From contig OX421507.1 in the NCBI GenBank assembly GCA_949126835.1, positions 6,016,105 to 6,080,104 on the forward strand: DNA of 64,000 nt, written 5' to 3'. This document shows positions 10,316-21,948 of the stretch, in pieces. Within the stretch, counting starts at the first letter, position 1. Each line of letters opens with the position of its first letter. The DNA is from Anisus vortex. Taxonomy: Eukaryota; Mollusca; Gastropoda; Planorbidae. The notes beneath the pieces are model-generated. The model did not search any database, was not told the origin of the DNA, and saw only the letters and a list, made by a program, of their open reading frames with translations. The translations under genes were made by a program, and so were the position numbers.

Positions 10316-12770
10316 GTTTATATCTATTTATCTATTTGTCTATCTCTCTATCTATATGTCTATCTATCTATAATAATATATCTAACTATCTATATATAAC
10401 TATCTATATCTATCTTTCTATCTTTCTATCTTTCTAACTTTCTAACTTTCTATCTTTCTATCTTTTTATCTTTCTATCTTTCTATCTTTCTATCTTTCTA
10501 ACTTTCTAACTTTCTATCTTTCTATCTTTCTAACTTTCTAACTTTCTATCTTTCTATCTTTCTATCTTTCTATCTTTCTGTCTTTCTATCTTTCTATCTT
10601 TCTAACTTTCTATCTTTCTATCTTTCTATCTTTCTATCTTTCTGTCTTTCTATCTTTCTATCTTTCTATCTTTCTATCTTTCTATCTTTCTGTCTTTCTA
10701 TCTTTCTATCTTTCTATCTTTCTATCTTTCTGTCTTTCTATCTTTCTATCTCTCTATCTTTCTAGCTTTCTAACTTTCTAACTTTCTATCTTTCTATCTT
10801 TCTATCTTTCTGTCTTTCTGTCTTTCTATCTTTCTATCTTTCTATCTTTCTAACTTTCTATCTTTCTATCTTTCTATCTTTCTATCTTTCTATCTTTCTA
10901 TCTTTCTAACTTTCTATCTTTCTATCTTTCTGTCTTTCTGTCTTTCTATCTTTCTATCTTTCTAACTTTCTAACTTTCTATCTTTCTATCTTTCTATCTT
11001 TCTGTCTTTCTATCTTTCTATCTTTCTAACTTTCTATCTTTCTATCTTTCTATCTTTCTATCTTTCTATCTTTCTATCTTTCTATCTTTCTATCTTTCTA
11101 TCTTTCTATCTTTCTATCTTTCTGTCTTTCTATCTTTCTATCTCTCTATCTTTCTAGCTTTCTAACTTTCTGTCTTTCTATCTTTCTATCTTTCTATCTT
11201 TCTATCTTTCTATCTTTCTATCTTTCTATCTTTCTATCTTTCTATCTTTCTATCTTTCTATCTTTCTAACTTTCTATCTTTCTATCTTTCTATCTTACTA
11301 TCTTTCTATCTTTCTATCTTTCTATCTTTCTATCTTTCTATCTTTCTATCTTTCTAACTTTCTAACTTTCTATCTTTCTATCTTTCTATCTTTCTATCTT
11401 TCTATTGTTCTATCTTTTTATCTTTTTAACTTTCTAACTTTCTATCTTTCAATTTTTCTATCTTTCTATCTTTCTGTCTTTCTATCTTTCTATCTTTCTA
11501 ACTTTCTATCTTTCTATCTTTCTATCTTTCTATCTTTCTATCTTTCTATCTTTCTATCTTTCTAACTTTCTATCTTTCTATCTTTCTATCTTTCTATCTT
11601 TCTATCTTTCTATCTTTCTAACTTTCTATCTTTCCATCTTTCTAACTTTCTATCTTTCTATCTTTCTATTTTTCTATCTTTCTGTCTTTCTATCTTTCTA
11701 TCTTTCTATCTTTCTATCTTTCTAACTTTCTATCTTTCTATCTTTCTATCTTTCTATCTTTCTATCTTTCTAACTTTCTATCTTTCTATCTTTCTATCTT
11801 TCTATCTTTCTATCTTTCTATTTTTCTATCTTTCTATCTTTCTATCTTTCTATCTTTCTATCTTTCTATCTTTCTATCTTTCTAACTTTCTATCTTTCTA
11901 TCTTTCTATCTTTCTGTCTTTCTATCTTTCTATTTTTCTATCTTTCTATCTTTCTATCTTTCTAACTTTCTATCTTTCTATCTTTCTATCTTTCTATCTT
12001 TCTAACTTTCTATCTTTCTATCTTTCTATCTTTCTATCTTTCTAACTTTCTATCTTTCTATCTTTCTATCTTTCTATCTTTCTATCTTTCTATCTTTATA
12101 AATTTCTATCTTTCTATCTTTCTATCTTTCTATCTTTCTATCTTTCTATCTTTCTATCTTTCTATCTTTCTAACTTTCTATCTTTCTATCTTTCTATCTT
12201 TCTATCTTTCTATCTTTCTATCTTTCTATCTTTCTATCTTTCTATCTTTCTAACTTTCTAACTTTCTATCTTTCTATCTTTCTATCTTTCCCTCTTTCTA
12301 TCTTTCTATCTTTCTATCTTTCTATCTTTCTATCTTTCTATCTTTCTATCTTTCTATCTTTCTATCTTTCTATCTTTCTATCTTTCTATCTTTCTATCTT
12401 TCTATCTTTCTATCTTTCTATCTTTCTAACTTTCTATCTTTCTAACTTTCTATCTTTCTATCTTTCTATCTTTCTAACTTTCTATCTTTCTATCTTTCTA
12501 TCTTTCTATCTTTCTATCTTTCTAACTTTCTATCTTTCTATCTTTCTATCTTTCTATCTTTCTATCTTTCTATCTTTCTATCTTTCTATCTTTCTATCTT
12601 TCTATCTTTCTATCTTTCTAACTTTCTAACTTTCTATCTTTCTATCTTTCTATCTTTCTATCTTTCTAACTTTCTATCTTTCTATCTTTCTATCTTTCTA
12701 TCTTTCTATCTTTCTATCTATCTCTATATCTATCTCTCTGTTTCTATCTCTATCTTTATTTCTATCTACA
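10316..12770. repeat. 2.4-kb CTTT/CTAT array
   Basis: An almost uninterrupted tetranucleotide-based array, CTTTCTAT in 8-bp phase, with interspersed CTAACTTT, CTGTCTTT and rare CTAGCTTT variants. The flanks degrade into CTAT-only repeats at 10316-10400 and 12718-12770. Variants recur in blocks, for example the string CTCTCTATCTTTCTAGCTTT at about 10750 and again near 11143, which points to segmental duplication within the array. Confidence 0.97.
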
Positions 12771-12824
12771 TAAATATTTGTTCCATTCATCAATCTATTG
12801 TACATTTATCGATCTATTATCTAG

Positions 12825-12985
12825 AACTAGGGGTGTAGCCATGCGGGAGGGGGGGGGGGAAGCTGGGGGGGGGGGGGGAGTTCGAAATCCGCGAATAATT
12901 CCGTTATTTTGTTACGCAAAATTTTAGCCTCCCCCTCCCCTCCCCCCGAAAAACATTCTGGGTTCGGTTCGCTCCTGTAATAAAA
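12825..12985. mobile_element. GC-rich transposon-end-like segment
   Basis: GGGGTGTAGCCATGCGGG is followed by G runs (12848-12878), then a C-rich block ending CCCCCCGAAAAACATTCTGGG. Short transposon ends with a GTAGCCA motif and G/C tracts are common in invertebrate genomes. I cannot name the superfamily. Confidence 0.35.
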
Positions 12986-13134
12986 ATCCAATAGCTTAAC
13001 ATCATTTAAAATGTAAAACCATAATCAAAATTCGAGACTAGAACCAAAACACGGAAAAACGTTAAAACACAATACAATTTCTGTACTTGTAGAAGTAGCA
13101 TTCAGATTTTTCTTCTTCGTTCTCAAGTGTTATG

Positions 13135-13640
13135 ATTTGGAGGATACAAGTCCAATACTTGTGATGAAACGCGCAGTGGCAGCTAGTTGGTACAATGCAC
13201 CAGATTCCACCATACAGTTTGTCATTGACGGTAGCTTCCTGGGTACCACATGGCTGACCGGGTAGAATTGTACAGGGAAATGTGTGCGGGGGGAGGGGGG
13301 GCAGGTTTAAAGGACATGTTCCACATTTTCGGAGCTGTTACACAAGGGCACATTTCACTTATCCCAATTTGTAGTTTGCGGAAGAAGTGCTGCTTCAGTA
13401 TGTTATGACCTGTCTTTAGCCTGAAGAATAATGTGTTGAAATTGGCGGGAGAGTTTAAAGTAAGCCTCACTCTTGAGGTAGTTGCTGCTCAGGCCATCTT
13501 TCGGATTCATTCCTTATGAAGTATGAGTATTGCCTCGATTCTTCAGTGTATAGTGATGGGTCTGTCTGGTTTTTGTCTGCCTCCAGTTTGAGCTAAGTTG
13601 ATAACAAGTCAATTCAGGGTGCAGGAAATCGAAACCTGGC
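13135..13640 (-). pseudogene. RNase H-region remnant of a non-LTR retrotransposon
   Basis: Minus-strand translation gives FRLKTGHNILKQHFF, then EMCPC, and after frameshifts KLYGG near 13215-13225. This is the pattern at the end of RNase H-bearing LINE ORF2 proteins of the I/R1-type clades (RTGHN, a CPC metal-binding start, a late KLYGG). The Cys-His module after CPC is disrupted: the expected EH...C is scrambled. Stops and frameshifts interrupt the rest, so it is a dead fragment. Frame and boundaries are approximate. Confidence 0.6.
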
Positions 13641-14040
13641 GTATGATTGTTTACTAATAGTACACTTTCCCTCCAGTGCCGCCCCACCTGCTTACGCCCA
13701 CTTTCTCAAACGTTATGCACAAAATGTTGCACGTGTCGCCCCTTCCACCCAGCGCCCAGCCCCCACCCATTACACTCAATGAAAAATGGCGGCCAATAGG
13801 CAAAGCGGAAATCAATGTATCTATTGACCAATAACAACAATAACAAAAATAATAACTCTTACATTTATGTGGTAAAAAAAAATGTTTGTGTGTTTGTATG
13901 CACGTGTGAATGTGTTTGTCTGTGTGTGTGTGTGTGTGTGATAACGGTTGCGCTCGCTCCGTTTCTCATCTGTTTTCTTCTCCCCCCCCCCTGACCTATT
14001 TATTTTTCCTCTTTAAACCTCAACCAGTTACAACATCGAT
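13641..14040. other. Unannotated stretch with TG run
   Basis: A TG run lies at about 13920-13941 and a C run at about 13981-13991. No gene is seen. Confidence 0.4.
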
Positions 14041-14880
14041 TCTACACATTGTGCAATAGTCAGGGGAACAGTGGTCCCCATTGTGCAATAGTCAGGGGAA
14101 CAGTGGTCCACATTGTGCAATAGTCAGGGGCACAGTGGTCCACATTGTGCAATAGTCAGGGGCACAGTGGTCCACATTGTGCAATAGTCAGGGGAACAGT
14201 GGTCCACATTGTGCAATAGTCAGGGGCACAGTGGTCCACATTGTGCAATAGTCAGGGGCACAGTGGTCCACATTGTGCAATAGTCAGGGGAACAGTGGTC
14301 CACATTGTGCAATAGTCAGGGGAACAGTGGTCCACATTGTGCAATAGTCAGGGGAACAGTGGTCCACATTGTGCAATAGTCAGGGGAACAGTGGTCCACA
14401 TTGTGCAATAGTCAGGGGAACAGTGGTCCACATTGTGCAATAGTCAGGGGCACAGTGGTCCACATTGTGCAATAGACAGGGGCACAGTGGTCCACATTGT
14501 GCAATAGTCAGGGGAACAGTGGTCCACATTGTGCAGTAGTCAGGGGAACAGTGGTCCATATTGTGCAATAGTCAGGGGCTCAGTAGTCCACATTGTGCGA
14601 TAGTCAGGGGCACAGTAGTCCACATTGTGCAATAGTAAGGGGCACAGTGGTCCACATTGTGCAATAGTCAGGGGAACAGTGGTCCACATTGTGCAATAGT
14701 CAGGGGCACAGTAGTCCACATTGTGCAATAGTCAGGGGCACAGTAGTCCACATTGTGCAATAGTCAGGGACACAGTGGTCCACATTGTGCAATAGTCAGG
14801 GACCCAGTGGTCCACATTGTGCAATAGTCAGGGGCACAGTGGTCCACATTGTGCAATAGTCAGGGGCACAGTGGTCCCCA
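14041..14880. repeat. 32-bp minisatellite, about 26 copies
   Basis: Head-to-tail units of 32 bp containing CATTGTGCAATAGTCAGGGG and (A/C)ACAGTGGTC. The main polymorphism is GGGAACAG versus GGGCACAG; rarer GTAGTC variants cluster at 14580-14760. Because 32 is not a multiple of three, reading through three units (96 bp) cycles the frames. This yields minus-strand open frames with a 32-residue Cys/Trp-rich period that look protein-like but follow from the unit composition. Confidence 0.95.
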
Positions 14881-15301
14881 GTGGATAAGGATTGGAAAGT
14901 AGAGAAGGGGAAGGGGGTGTAGTGATAAGTGTGAGAGTTTTTTGTTTTTACCCGTGTCTGTATCGATCACTCAACAACTCATTTACTAATGTATTTCTGA
15001 TTCGTTTTCCAATGGTATCAGACTCAATAAATGCAAATTTTTTTTTTTATCATTGTTATTATTATTATCAATAGTTATGTGCAGTCTACAGCACGGGGTC
15101 AGCAATAATAGTGTGATAGTAGATAATTGTTGTGCCAAAAAGGGGGGTTTCTAATTCATTCAGGGTCTTGCCAAGAGCCTAAAAGTCATCCTGCATAAGC
15201 GCTTAATGTGCATGTTAGGTCCTCTTAATACCACCGGCATAAAGTACCTCTGTGCGGCCCCTTGAATCTTTGGGACCTGCCTCGTATTCCTATAATGAAG
15301 T
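14881..15301. other. Unannotated stretch
   Basis: No supported feature. Confidence 0.35.
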
Positions 15302-15500
15302 CAAAGGGTCGGCAACCTAAGGCACGCGTGCTAGACCTGGCACGCGGAGCGATTTTTAATGGCACGCGGAAGACTCGCCAAAAATATAAATCAAGTCTCG
15401 TCAACAAGAAAAGAATAGGATGACTTTAAGGCTGTTGCACGCTGAATGAATTAGAAATCCTACTTTGGCACACTTGTTATCAAAAGGTTGCCGACCCCTG
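15302..15500. mobile_element. Short hAT MITE
   Basis: A 199-bp element with inverted ends GGGTCGGCAACCT (left) and AGGTTGCCGACCCCTG (right). The internal blocks GGCACGCGTGC, TGGCACGCGGA and TTAGAAATCCTACTTTGGCA are shared with the MITEs at 45351-45559 and 52507-52681. Flanking octamers ATGAAGTC and ATGTGGTC agree at six of eight positions, as expected for a decayed 8-bp hAT target duplication. No coding capacity. Confidence 0.8.
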
Positions 15501-16076
15501 ATGTGGTCTAAAGTGGATTTTAATCCACAGAATTGCCCCCAACTGTAATGAAGCTGCACGAAAAAACGATCCCACCGGTGTAGAGCTAATACGGCCTAAT
15601 GCTTCTACGAGGACATACAAGGGTTTAACCACTGAGTTAAAAAAAAATGAAAGGGAAAACAAGTGTTTTGTAGTCTTTTATAGTCTTTAAAAAATATCCC
15701 CTTTTTGAAAAACAAAAAGTAAAGCAACAGTTAAATGTGTTCGTTCAATACTCCTGGAATTCATAAACCTGGAATCAATGTTCAAAGGTTAATGGTATTT
15801 GAATGAACACAGTGCTATTTGCCTTGTGAGTAGAACTTTTTTGGAGTAATATGGTGATCAGTCGCCTAGAGTGAAAAGCAAGCAAATTAGAGAGACTAAA
15901 ATGCATTGCCAGTTTAAACAGGGGGAAATATCAAATTAAATATTTCAGTTTATAGGTATTCTCAAAATGTTGTAGTTTAGTGCGCAACTTTAATTGTATG
16001 CAACAATATCTACAAGACGAATTTTTGTAGAAAAAGGTTAATTAATTGTGTAATATGCACGCCTATTATATATATA
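15501..16076. other. Unannotated AT-rich stretch
   Basis: No element or gene seen. Confidence 0.35.
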
Positions 16077-16257
16077 ATGTTTATTTATATAGCGCTTCTA
16101 TCCATGCTATTTTAGCATTTTCAGTGCGCTCTAGAAAATTATTAAGTCCACTAGGCCCAAAACTTCTGCAGGGCGGCAGCGATCGGTCAGAGGCAGGGAT
16201 AGAACCCGCGACATGTTGGTTGACAGAACGGTGAACTAACCGCAGGACCAGCCGGCC
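16077..16257 (-). mobile_element. SINE2b copy (tRNA head plus L2/CR1-like tail)
   Basis: The minus strand begins GCCGGCTGGTCCTGCGGTTA (A-box region) and contains GGGTTCTATCCC (B box), then CTGCAGAAGTTTTGGGCC. It ends with GAAAATGCTAAAATAGCATGG and TAGAAGCGCTATATAA. Head and middle match the copies at 26075-26244 and 61787-62012; the tail matches only 61787-62012. Confidence 0.8.
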
Positions 16258-16774
16258 TCACTATTGAAACACATACCCAAAAAAAAAAAAGAATTAAAAT
16301 CTTTCGACCCCAAGTGCAGTAGGTAGCCCATTCTTTTTGTGACGCGAACCGCTGGTTAAGTGCACCCAATTATTGCTAAGCTTTTCGGCACAAACATTCA
16401 CAACGACATGAATGTTAACATCGGGATCAAATGTTGACAGTGACACGAATAATGCACTTCAATCTTAGAAACGATGAATTGGGCAACATTTCCATTGGTC
16501 GTCAGACAAAGCAGTTCAGAACAAGGATGTCCCCCTCTGGCGTGGTTTTATGGTCAATTCACACCTCATCTGTGGAACAAGTTTGTTTTGTAAGCATTAA
16601 AAAGCAAAAATAGAAAAACAACTTTTAAATAAACTTTCGCTTTTGTTTTGTTATTTATGGTTCATTAAAGTAATTAATAAAAGAACGAAATGAAAGTATA
16701 AACAAATTAACGGATAGATCTTGATTCATTGATCTTGTGTTATTTGGAACATGTAGTCATCGTTTCAAAAGACA
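16258..16774. other. Unannotated stretch
   Basis: Nothing recognised. Confidence 0.35.
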
Positions 16775-17455
16775 CATGCACAAACATACGACGCACCGGT
16801 TTACTATGCACACACACACACACACGAACACACACACACGATCGCTCAAGACACACATACAGACACATGATATGCCTACATATATGAAGAAAACATATGA
16901 CACAACAGACAAACACAGGACAGACACAAACACGCATTGTTGACACAAGTACGCACCAAGAAACAATCTTGACACAAAATACGACAAGCACGCGACATAC
17001 ACATACACACGACACAAACAAACACACGACACACATAAATACGACATACTCAAACACTAGAAACCCTCAAACACACGACACACACATAAACACCACACTC
17101 AATCACACGACACACTCAAACACACGACGGAATCAAACATACGACACATTCAAACACACGACACACTCATACGCATGACAAACTCAAACACGCAAAACAC
17201 ATGATAAATTGCACATTGAACACACTTGCCATTAACATGACTTACAAACAAGTATGAAACTGAACACATTCAATATCAAAGACACGACACATAAACACAA
17301 ACACACAGGCATACATACAAACACAAGAGCAAACACACGACTGAAAAGCAAACAACACAGCAAACACATCACACTGCAAACACACCACATAGCAAACGAA
17401 TCACACAGCAAACACAGTCCCAAACAACACAGCATATTCACACATAAACAAAACA
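16775..17455 (+). repeat. Degenerate CA-rich tract (ACACGACACA type)
   Basis: About 680 bp dominated by ACACGACACA, CAAACACA and similar words with almost no G or T runs. It looks like a decayed CA microsatellite or short minisatellite. The His/Thr-rich plus-strand and Val/Cys-rich minus-strand open frames are composition artefacts. Confidence 0.8.
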
Positions 17456-18046
17456 AAGAAACTAGAATCGTGGCCTGATCTCAATCCCTATCATCAATCT
17501 ATATTTTGATTCCCTCCTCCGAACTAATCACCTGGGATGTCCACACAATGCCATGTCGTTTTGGTCAACGGCAATAAGGCAAGCTTCAGCGGAGTTTCCC
17601 CTTCACCGCGTCTCACCATTCACAGCCTTCCACAATTTTATTATTAATCCCCTTTCTTTAATATTAAATGGGAGACAATCATTGGACGTTTTTGTCTGTC
17701 TTGTCAACAAAAACAGAACACTAAATTAAAATATTAAAAAAACCACAACATGGTAGTGCATTTAGCTTTGTTTGGTTTTTATTGTTTTATATTTTATATC
17801 ATTAACTTGAAAGCTAGAGATTTTAATTTGTTAATTCAGGTATTAATTGGTATTAATTAATTCATTAATGGCTCCTTACATTGCAATCAATAGGGCAAAG
17901 GACTGCCTGGCATAAAGCAGGGTAGATAACCATTCAACCAACCATATAATATACAGCCGATTCTATACAATTAATAATTAACTCCTATATTTGTGTAGTC
18001 TGCTATTCATCACATCGTGCATAGACACCATAAAGGTAGTCTATAT
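17456..18046. other. Unannotated AT-rich stretch
   Basis: No supported feature. Confidence 0.35.
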
Positions 18047-19477
18047 CAGGAGTCGGCAAACTTTTGTTTTTAGTGTGCCAAACTAGGATTTCTAAATCAT
18101 TCAGCGTGCCAACAGCGTGAAATTCAAACTGCTAAACTATATTATTTTTTTAAAAGACTATTCATAAGTGCTTTAGCAAGACCAAGATCAAAAGAGAAAA
18201 TCATTAAAGCTTTTTATATTTAATAACAAATTAACGTGTTTGTTACTATTTATTATCATCTTTTTTTTTATCCATTCATAAAATTTCATAGTCAATACAC
18301 AATTTCATTACTCAACTTACACATTATTATATTGTTATTGTATCAACATTTGAATTTAGTTGTTTTTATTGTCAAGATATTATTATAGTAATATTTATAA
18401 ATTCATTATGATTTGATCTCAGCTTGAGATTTTGCGCTAAAATATTATTTATGTTTACAAGAATTTGTGGTTTAAATTGCATAAAGTGGAAGAGATGCAT
18501 AATAATTATAAAAACTAGATAGCTAATGTAATGTTTAAAAATTTACATATACATTCTTTAGTCATATAATATGTATATAATTTTCAATCTTTCTTTAATT
18601 GGATCAATTTACAATTATAAATTGTAAGCCATTAATTTTTTAAAAAGGAAACAAAAAAGAAACATTAGAAATATTAACGCAAAGAAAACGGGTTAATTAT
18701 CTCCCTTCAATTAAATTATCCAAAGTTGATGCTAGTGATGCCAAACGAGTTGTTTTAATATATCTAGTGTTATGTATAAATCATTATTTCTTTATACAAA
18801 TTCAGCATTATGTTCTTTTTTTCAACAAGTATTTAGATGTATAAAATTAATTTACATTGTAAATAAATATTTTCTGCATTAATAAAATCAATTTAACTTG
18901 GTTTAATTTACATTAGTGAGCATATTATATCGCACATGAAAGCTTTTTTAAGCATACCAAGAGGTCAATTAAACTTGACCACTCAGAAGTATCTAAAAAT
19001 GTACCTGACATTGACCAATCAGCGAAGAGCATTCAAGGAAAAGGCGCTCATTAATTGATACGTGATAATTACATTCAAAAGAGTTTTTATGCTCATCTAT
19101 CTTAATTAAGCATAAATATAATTATTTCTAAAACAGAGTTTGTTTATTTTATTATTGTAATAAATATATCATGCTTATATAACATAACTATTGTAATTAA
19201 TAATGTTTTAAAAAATAAACTCCTTAAATTGACTGTGATGATGCAGAAAATGTTTATTTACAACGTAAATTAATTTTATAAATCTAATTACACAATAAAA
19301 AATATCATAATGCTGAATTTCTATAAAGACATAATTATCTAAAAGCAACACTAGTTATATTTAAAAATATTTAACTCGTTTGGCACTATACCTATTCTGT
19401 GTTTGGCACAAGCAGTATCAACATAGGGGAATTTCATTGAAGGGAGATAATTACCAAGTTTTATTAGCGTTAATATT

Positions 19478-19517
<40 letters not shown>

Positions 19518-20078
19518 TTTTTTTTTTTTTTGAAAGAAATATAAATTGCTAACAATTCATAACAATATAATTAGCAAACTATAAAGGTAACTGAAAATTA
19601 TAAAAATACTTTATGACCAAAGAATTTATTTATATGTATGGTTCTAAACACTACATTAACATACCCAGTTAGTATGATCACTTCGTATCTCCACCGCTCT
19701 CTTGTATTTAACTTCTCTCTCTTGTATTTTACTATCTAAGCTGCAATCTCCCAGTAACGCTGAGAATTATTGGCAGACATTTAAATTTAAAGAATCCATA
19801 GCTATTACTAGAAAAATATCTTGTGAACTAAATTCAAATGTTGTAACATTAACCATTTTTTTATGTTTAAAAGTTTGATAAATGAAATTGTGTATTAGCT
19901 ATGTATGGTTTTAAAAAAAAGTTTGAATAACAAAAAAAGGTAAATTTGTTATATATACAACACTTTAATGATTTTCTCTATTACGCTCCTCTTCTTTTGG
20001 TCTTGGTCTTGCTACGGTACTAAATAAATTGTATTATAAAAAAGTATATAGTTGAGCAGTTTGACTTTCACGCTCATC
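18047..20078. mobile_element. Large hAT-family foldback element (long inverted arms)
   Basis: It starts with the hAT terminus CAGGAGTCGGCAAACTTTTG. Arm one (about 18047-18930) is the inverted complement of arm two (about 19200-20078). For example, TTAGAAATATTAACGCAAAG at 18665 pairs with the TTAGCGTTAATATTTC region at 19464, and CAAGACCAAGATCAAAAGAG with the TCTTTTGGTCTTGGTCTTGC region near 19993-20012. About 270 bp of loop separates them. The right arm lacks its last roughly 85 bp and abuts LINE-A at 20078. The arms are homologous to the single-arm MITEs at 21949-22775 and 23197-24023. No transposase is present. Confidence 0.75.
19480..19531. repeat. Poly-T tract within the hAT arm
   Basis: Two T runs of about 30 and 17 bases separated by ATG, located where sister copies have short TTTTGTTTT-type sequence. 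This is a local homopolymer expansion. Confidence 0.85.
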
Positions 20079-20210
20079 CGTGGTCCGAGTCTAGTCTTTA
20101 CATTTTTATTAATGTTTTAAATGATGTTAATACTGGTTTTCCTGGTTTGTTCAGGCAACCCATTCCATGCCCGAATGACACTGCTCGATTCACTGGATAT
20201 ATTTACTAAA
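20079..20210 (-). mobile_element. LINE-A 3' fragment
   Basis: Begins within the tail (CTCATCCGTGGTCCGAGTC), continues through TTACATTTTTATTAATGTTT and GGTTTGTTCAGGCAACCCAT (the antisense of the RT C-terminal coding), and ends in CCGAATGACACTGCTCG. It joins the hAT arm directly. Confidence 0.8.
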
Positions 20211-20814
20211 TACGAGACTTTTGTCAAGTAGAAAATCGGAATTAAAAATGACCTTAAAAATCACAATTCGTGTGCCATAAATTCATTTGTAGTGAAGAGT
20301 TTTATTTTTATTTATTTATGAATATATAATTTAATTTAAGTAATAATAATATATAGTCTAAATCGTGTGTTTAGTTTTGTAAAGAAAAATATAGTCTTAT
20401 TGGCTGTAGTATAAAAAAAAATGTTTTCTCCAATTTCCTAATGTAGGTCAGATATACAGTTTAAATAATCTGGATAAGACAAGATCTCAAGGCGATTGGG
20501 GGCCCAGACCGGATAAAGCCTGGTCTGGGGGAAAATGAATGGTCAGTGGCCAGAAGGAGAGCTGGATCTGGACTAATAATCCTTTACCCTCAGTGGCGGT
20601 GTGTGGGTGTGTGGGATAGGGTGAGGGTGGAGGGAGCGTGAGAGATACACTAACGTTAAATAACCACACGATTTGCTGTCATCTCGAGCTGTTATTTAGC
20701 AGGATGAAAGCAGATTAGGAAACAATGGGGCTTGAGATTAGTGTGTCTTGATACCAGCCAGTTCTAGTCTCTATTTAACTTTTTAAACTCCCTTTCTATT
20801 AACTTGCATTGTCT
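20211..20814. other. Unannotated stretch
   Basis: No supported feature. Confidence 0.35.
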
Positions 20815-21290
20815 GTCTGTCTGCTTGCTTGCTTGTAATCTGCTTGGATGTTTGTTAGCAGAACTTTGCATCGATTTTCGACCACTTCCCGTCGTCCAAT
20901 CAAACTGAAACTTGGGCAGCAGACTTGTCCCGACTAACAATTCATTCTGTCAAATTTTCAGCATCATAGCCTTTGGAAAGTCACGAATTCCTTCGACCAA
21001 TATGCGAATCGAAGAGTATATTTCACGTAAATTATGGCTTCCTCTACCGGAAGAGAGGGAAGTAACAAAAAATTCGGATATGTTCGTTTTTGCGAAATAA
21101 ATAGAATGAAAATGACACAATGTATCTTTTTATTAATTTTATGGTTTTTGCGGACCAAAGTTAGAAAAAAAAAATGCGCAAAATTTTAGTGTATAGTTTA
21201 TACTTATATTTATTTTAATCTATCAAAATAAAAAATAAATATAAACTTAGATTACAAAGAAAGGGAGTATAATAAAAACTTTGTTCTTAT
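20815..21290 (+). repeat. Dispersed repeat shared with 49205-49735
   Basis: Contains GTCTGTCTGTCTGCTTGCTT, CGACCACTTCCCGTCGTCCA, CAGCAGACTTGTCCCGACTA and TTTGTTCGTTTTTGCGAAAT. The same blocks, in the same order and spacing, occur at 49205-49735 inside a family-B element. It is an old interspersed repeat without recognisable coding content; a short Ile/Arg-rich open frame is not conserved between the copies. Confidence 0.75.
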
Positions 21291-21596
21291 GGGATAGTTT
21301 ACTTGTGTGTTATATTATGTTTCGTAAGGAGACATTTTCTTATATATACTATGTTCAAAGTAAAATGAATTAATTATTCGGTCTCTATTCATGTAAAATC
21401 AGTTGGTGACTTTAAAAACAAAAAATTTCAAGTTTTTTAAAAAGTTCAGTTTTTATACCCACGGTCAACCAACAAATGATTGTGTGGTGCACACAACACA
21501 TAGCCTTTGGTCATCCGATTCCGGCTACATTGGTGGGATTGATAGAACAATCGAGAGCGTTTTCATTCGTGACATCTGCTAGGCTGTTATAGTATA

Positions 21597-21800
21597 CTAG
21601 CTACAATGACCGGCGTTAAAACAAGGTAGCAAAAACACTATATTCTTTCTACAGAATTGTGAATTAAAAAAAATGTGCCCTAAGGATAATCTAACCCAGG
21701 TCAAAACCTTTTCTGCGGAGTTCACATGGAAGAACATTTTATTGACCAATGCGCAGAGAAATGGACACACACATCGAGCCTTGTATATATGATATAATAA
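21597..21800 (-). mobile_element. Short hairpin-ended element relic in linker copy 1
   Basis: ACTAGCTACAATGACCGGCG at 21597 resembles the decayed hairpin end of the 3893-4362 family. ATTGACCAATGCGCAG at 21743 and the TATA-rich stretch near 21785 resemble its other end. The corresponding copy in the later linker is at 25942-26306. Confidence 0.5.
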
Positions 21801-21948
21801 ATTCACACACAATCTGGTCCTACACAAATACAATACTGATTAGGTTCCTTATCGATTCTAATCAAGTATTTTTTTAAAGCTCATTTTCTGATGTTGTTGG
21901 AAGCTAAAGCAATTACTCGGATTTATAATCAAGACTAATGCAATAAAG

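Noticed and set aside
14041..14880. CRISPR-like array of 32-bp units
   Set aside because: No spacers between copies; a plain minisatellite.
16737..17478. His/Thr-rich secreted repeat protein
   Set aside because: Composition of a CA-rich tract; frames overlap on both strands without a consistent unit.
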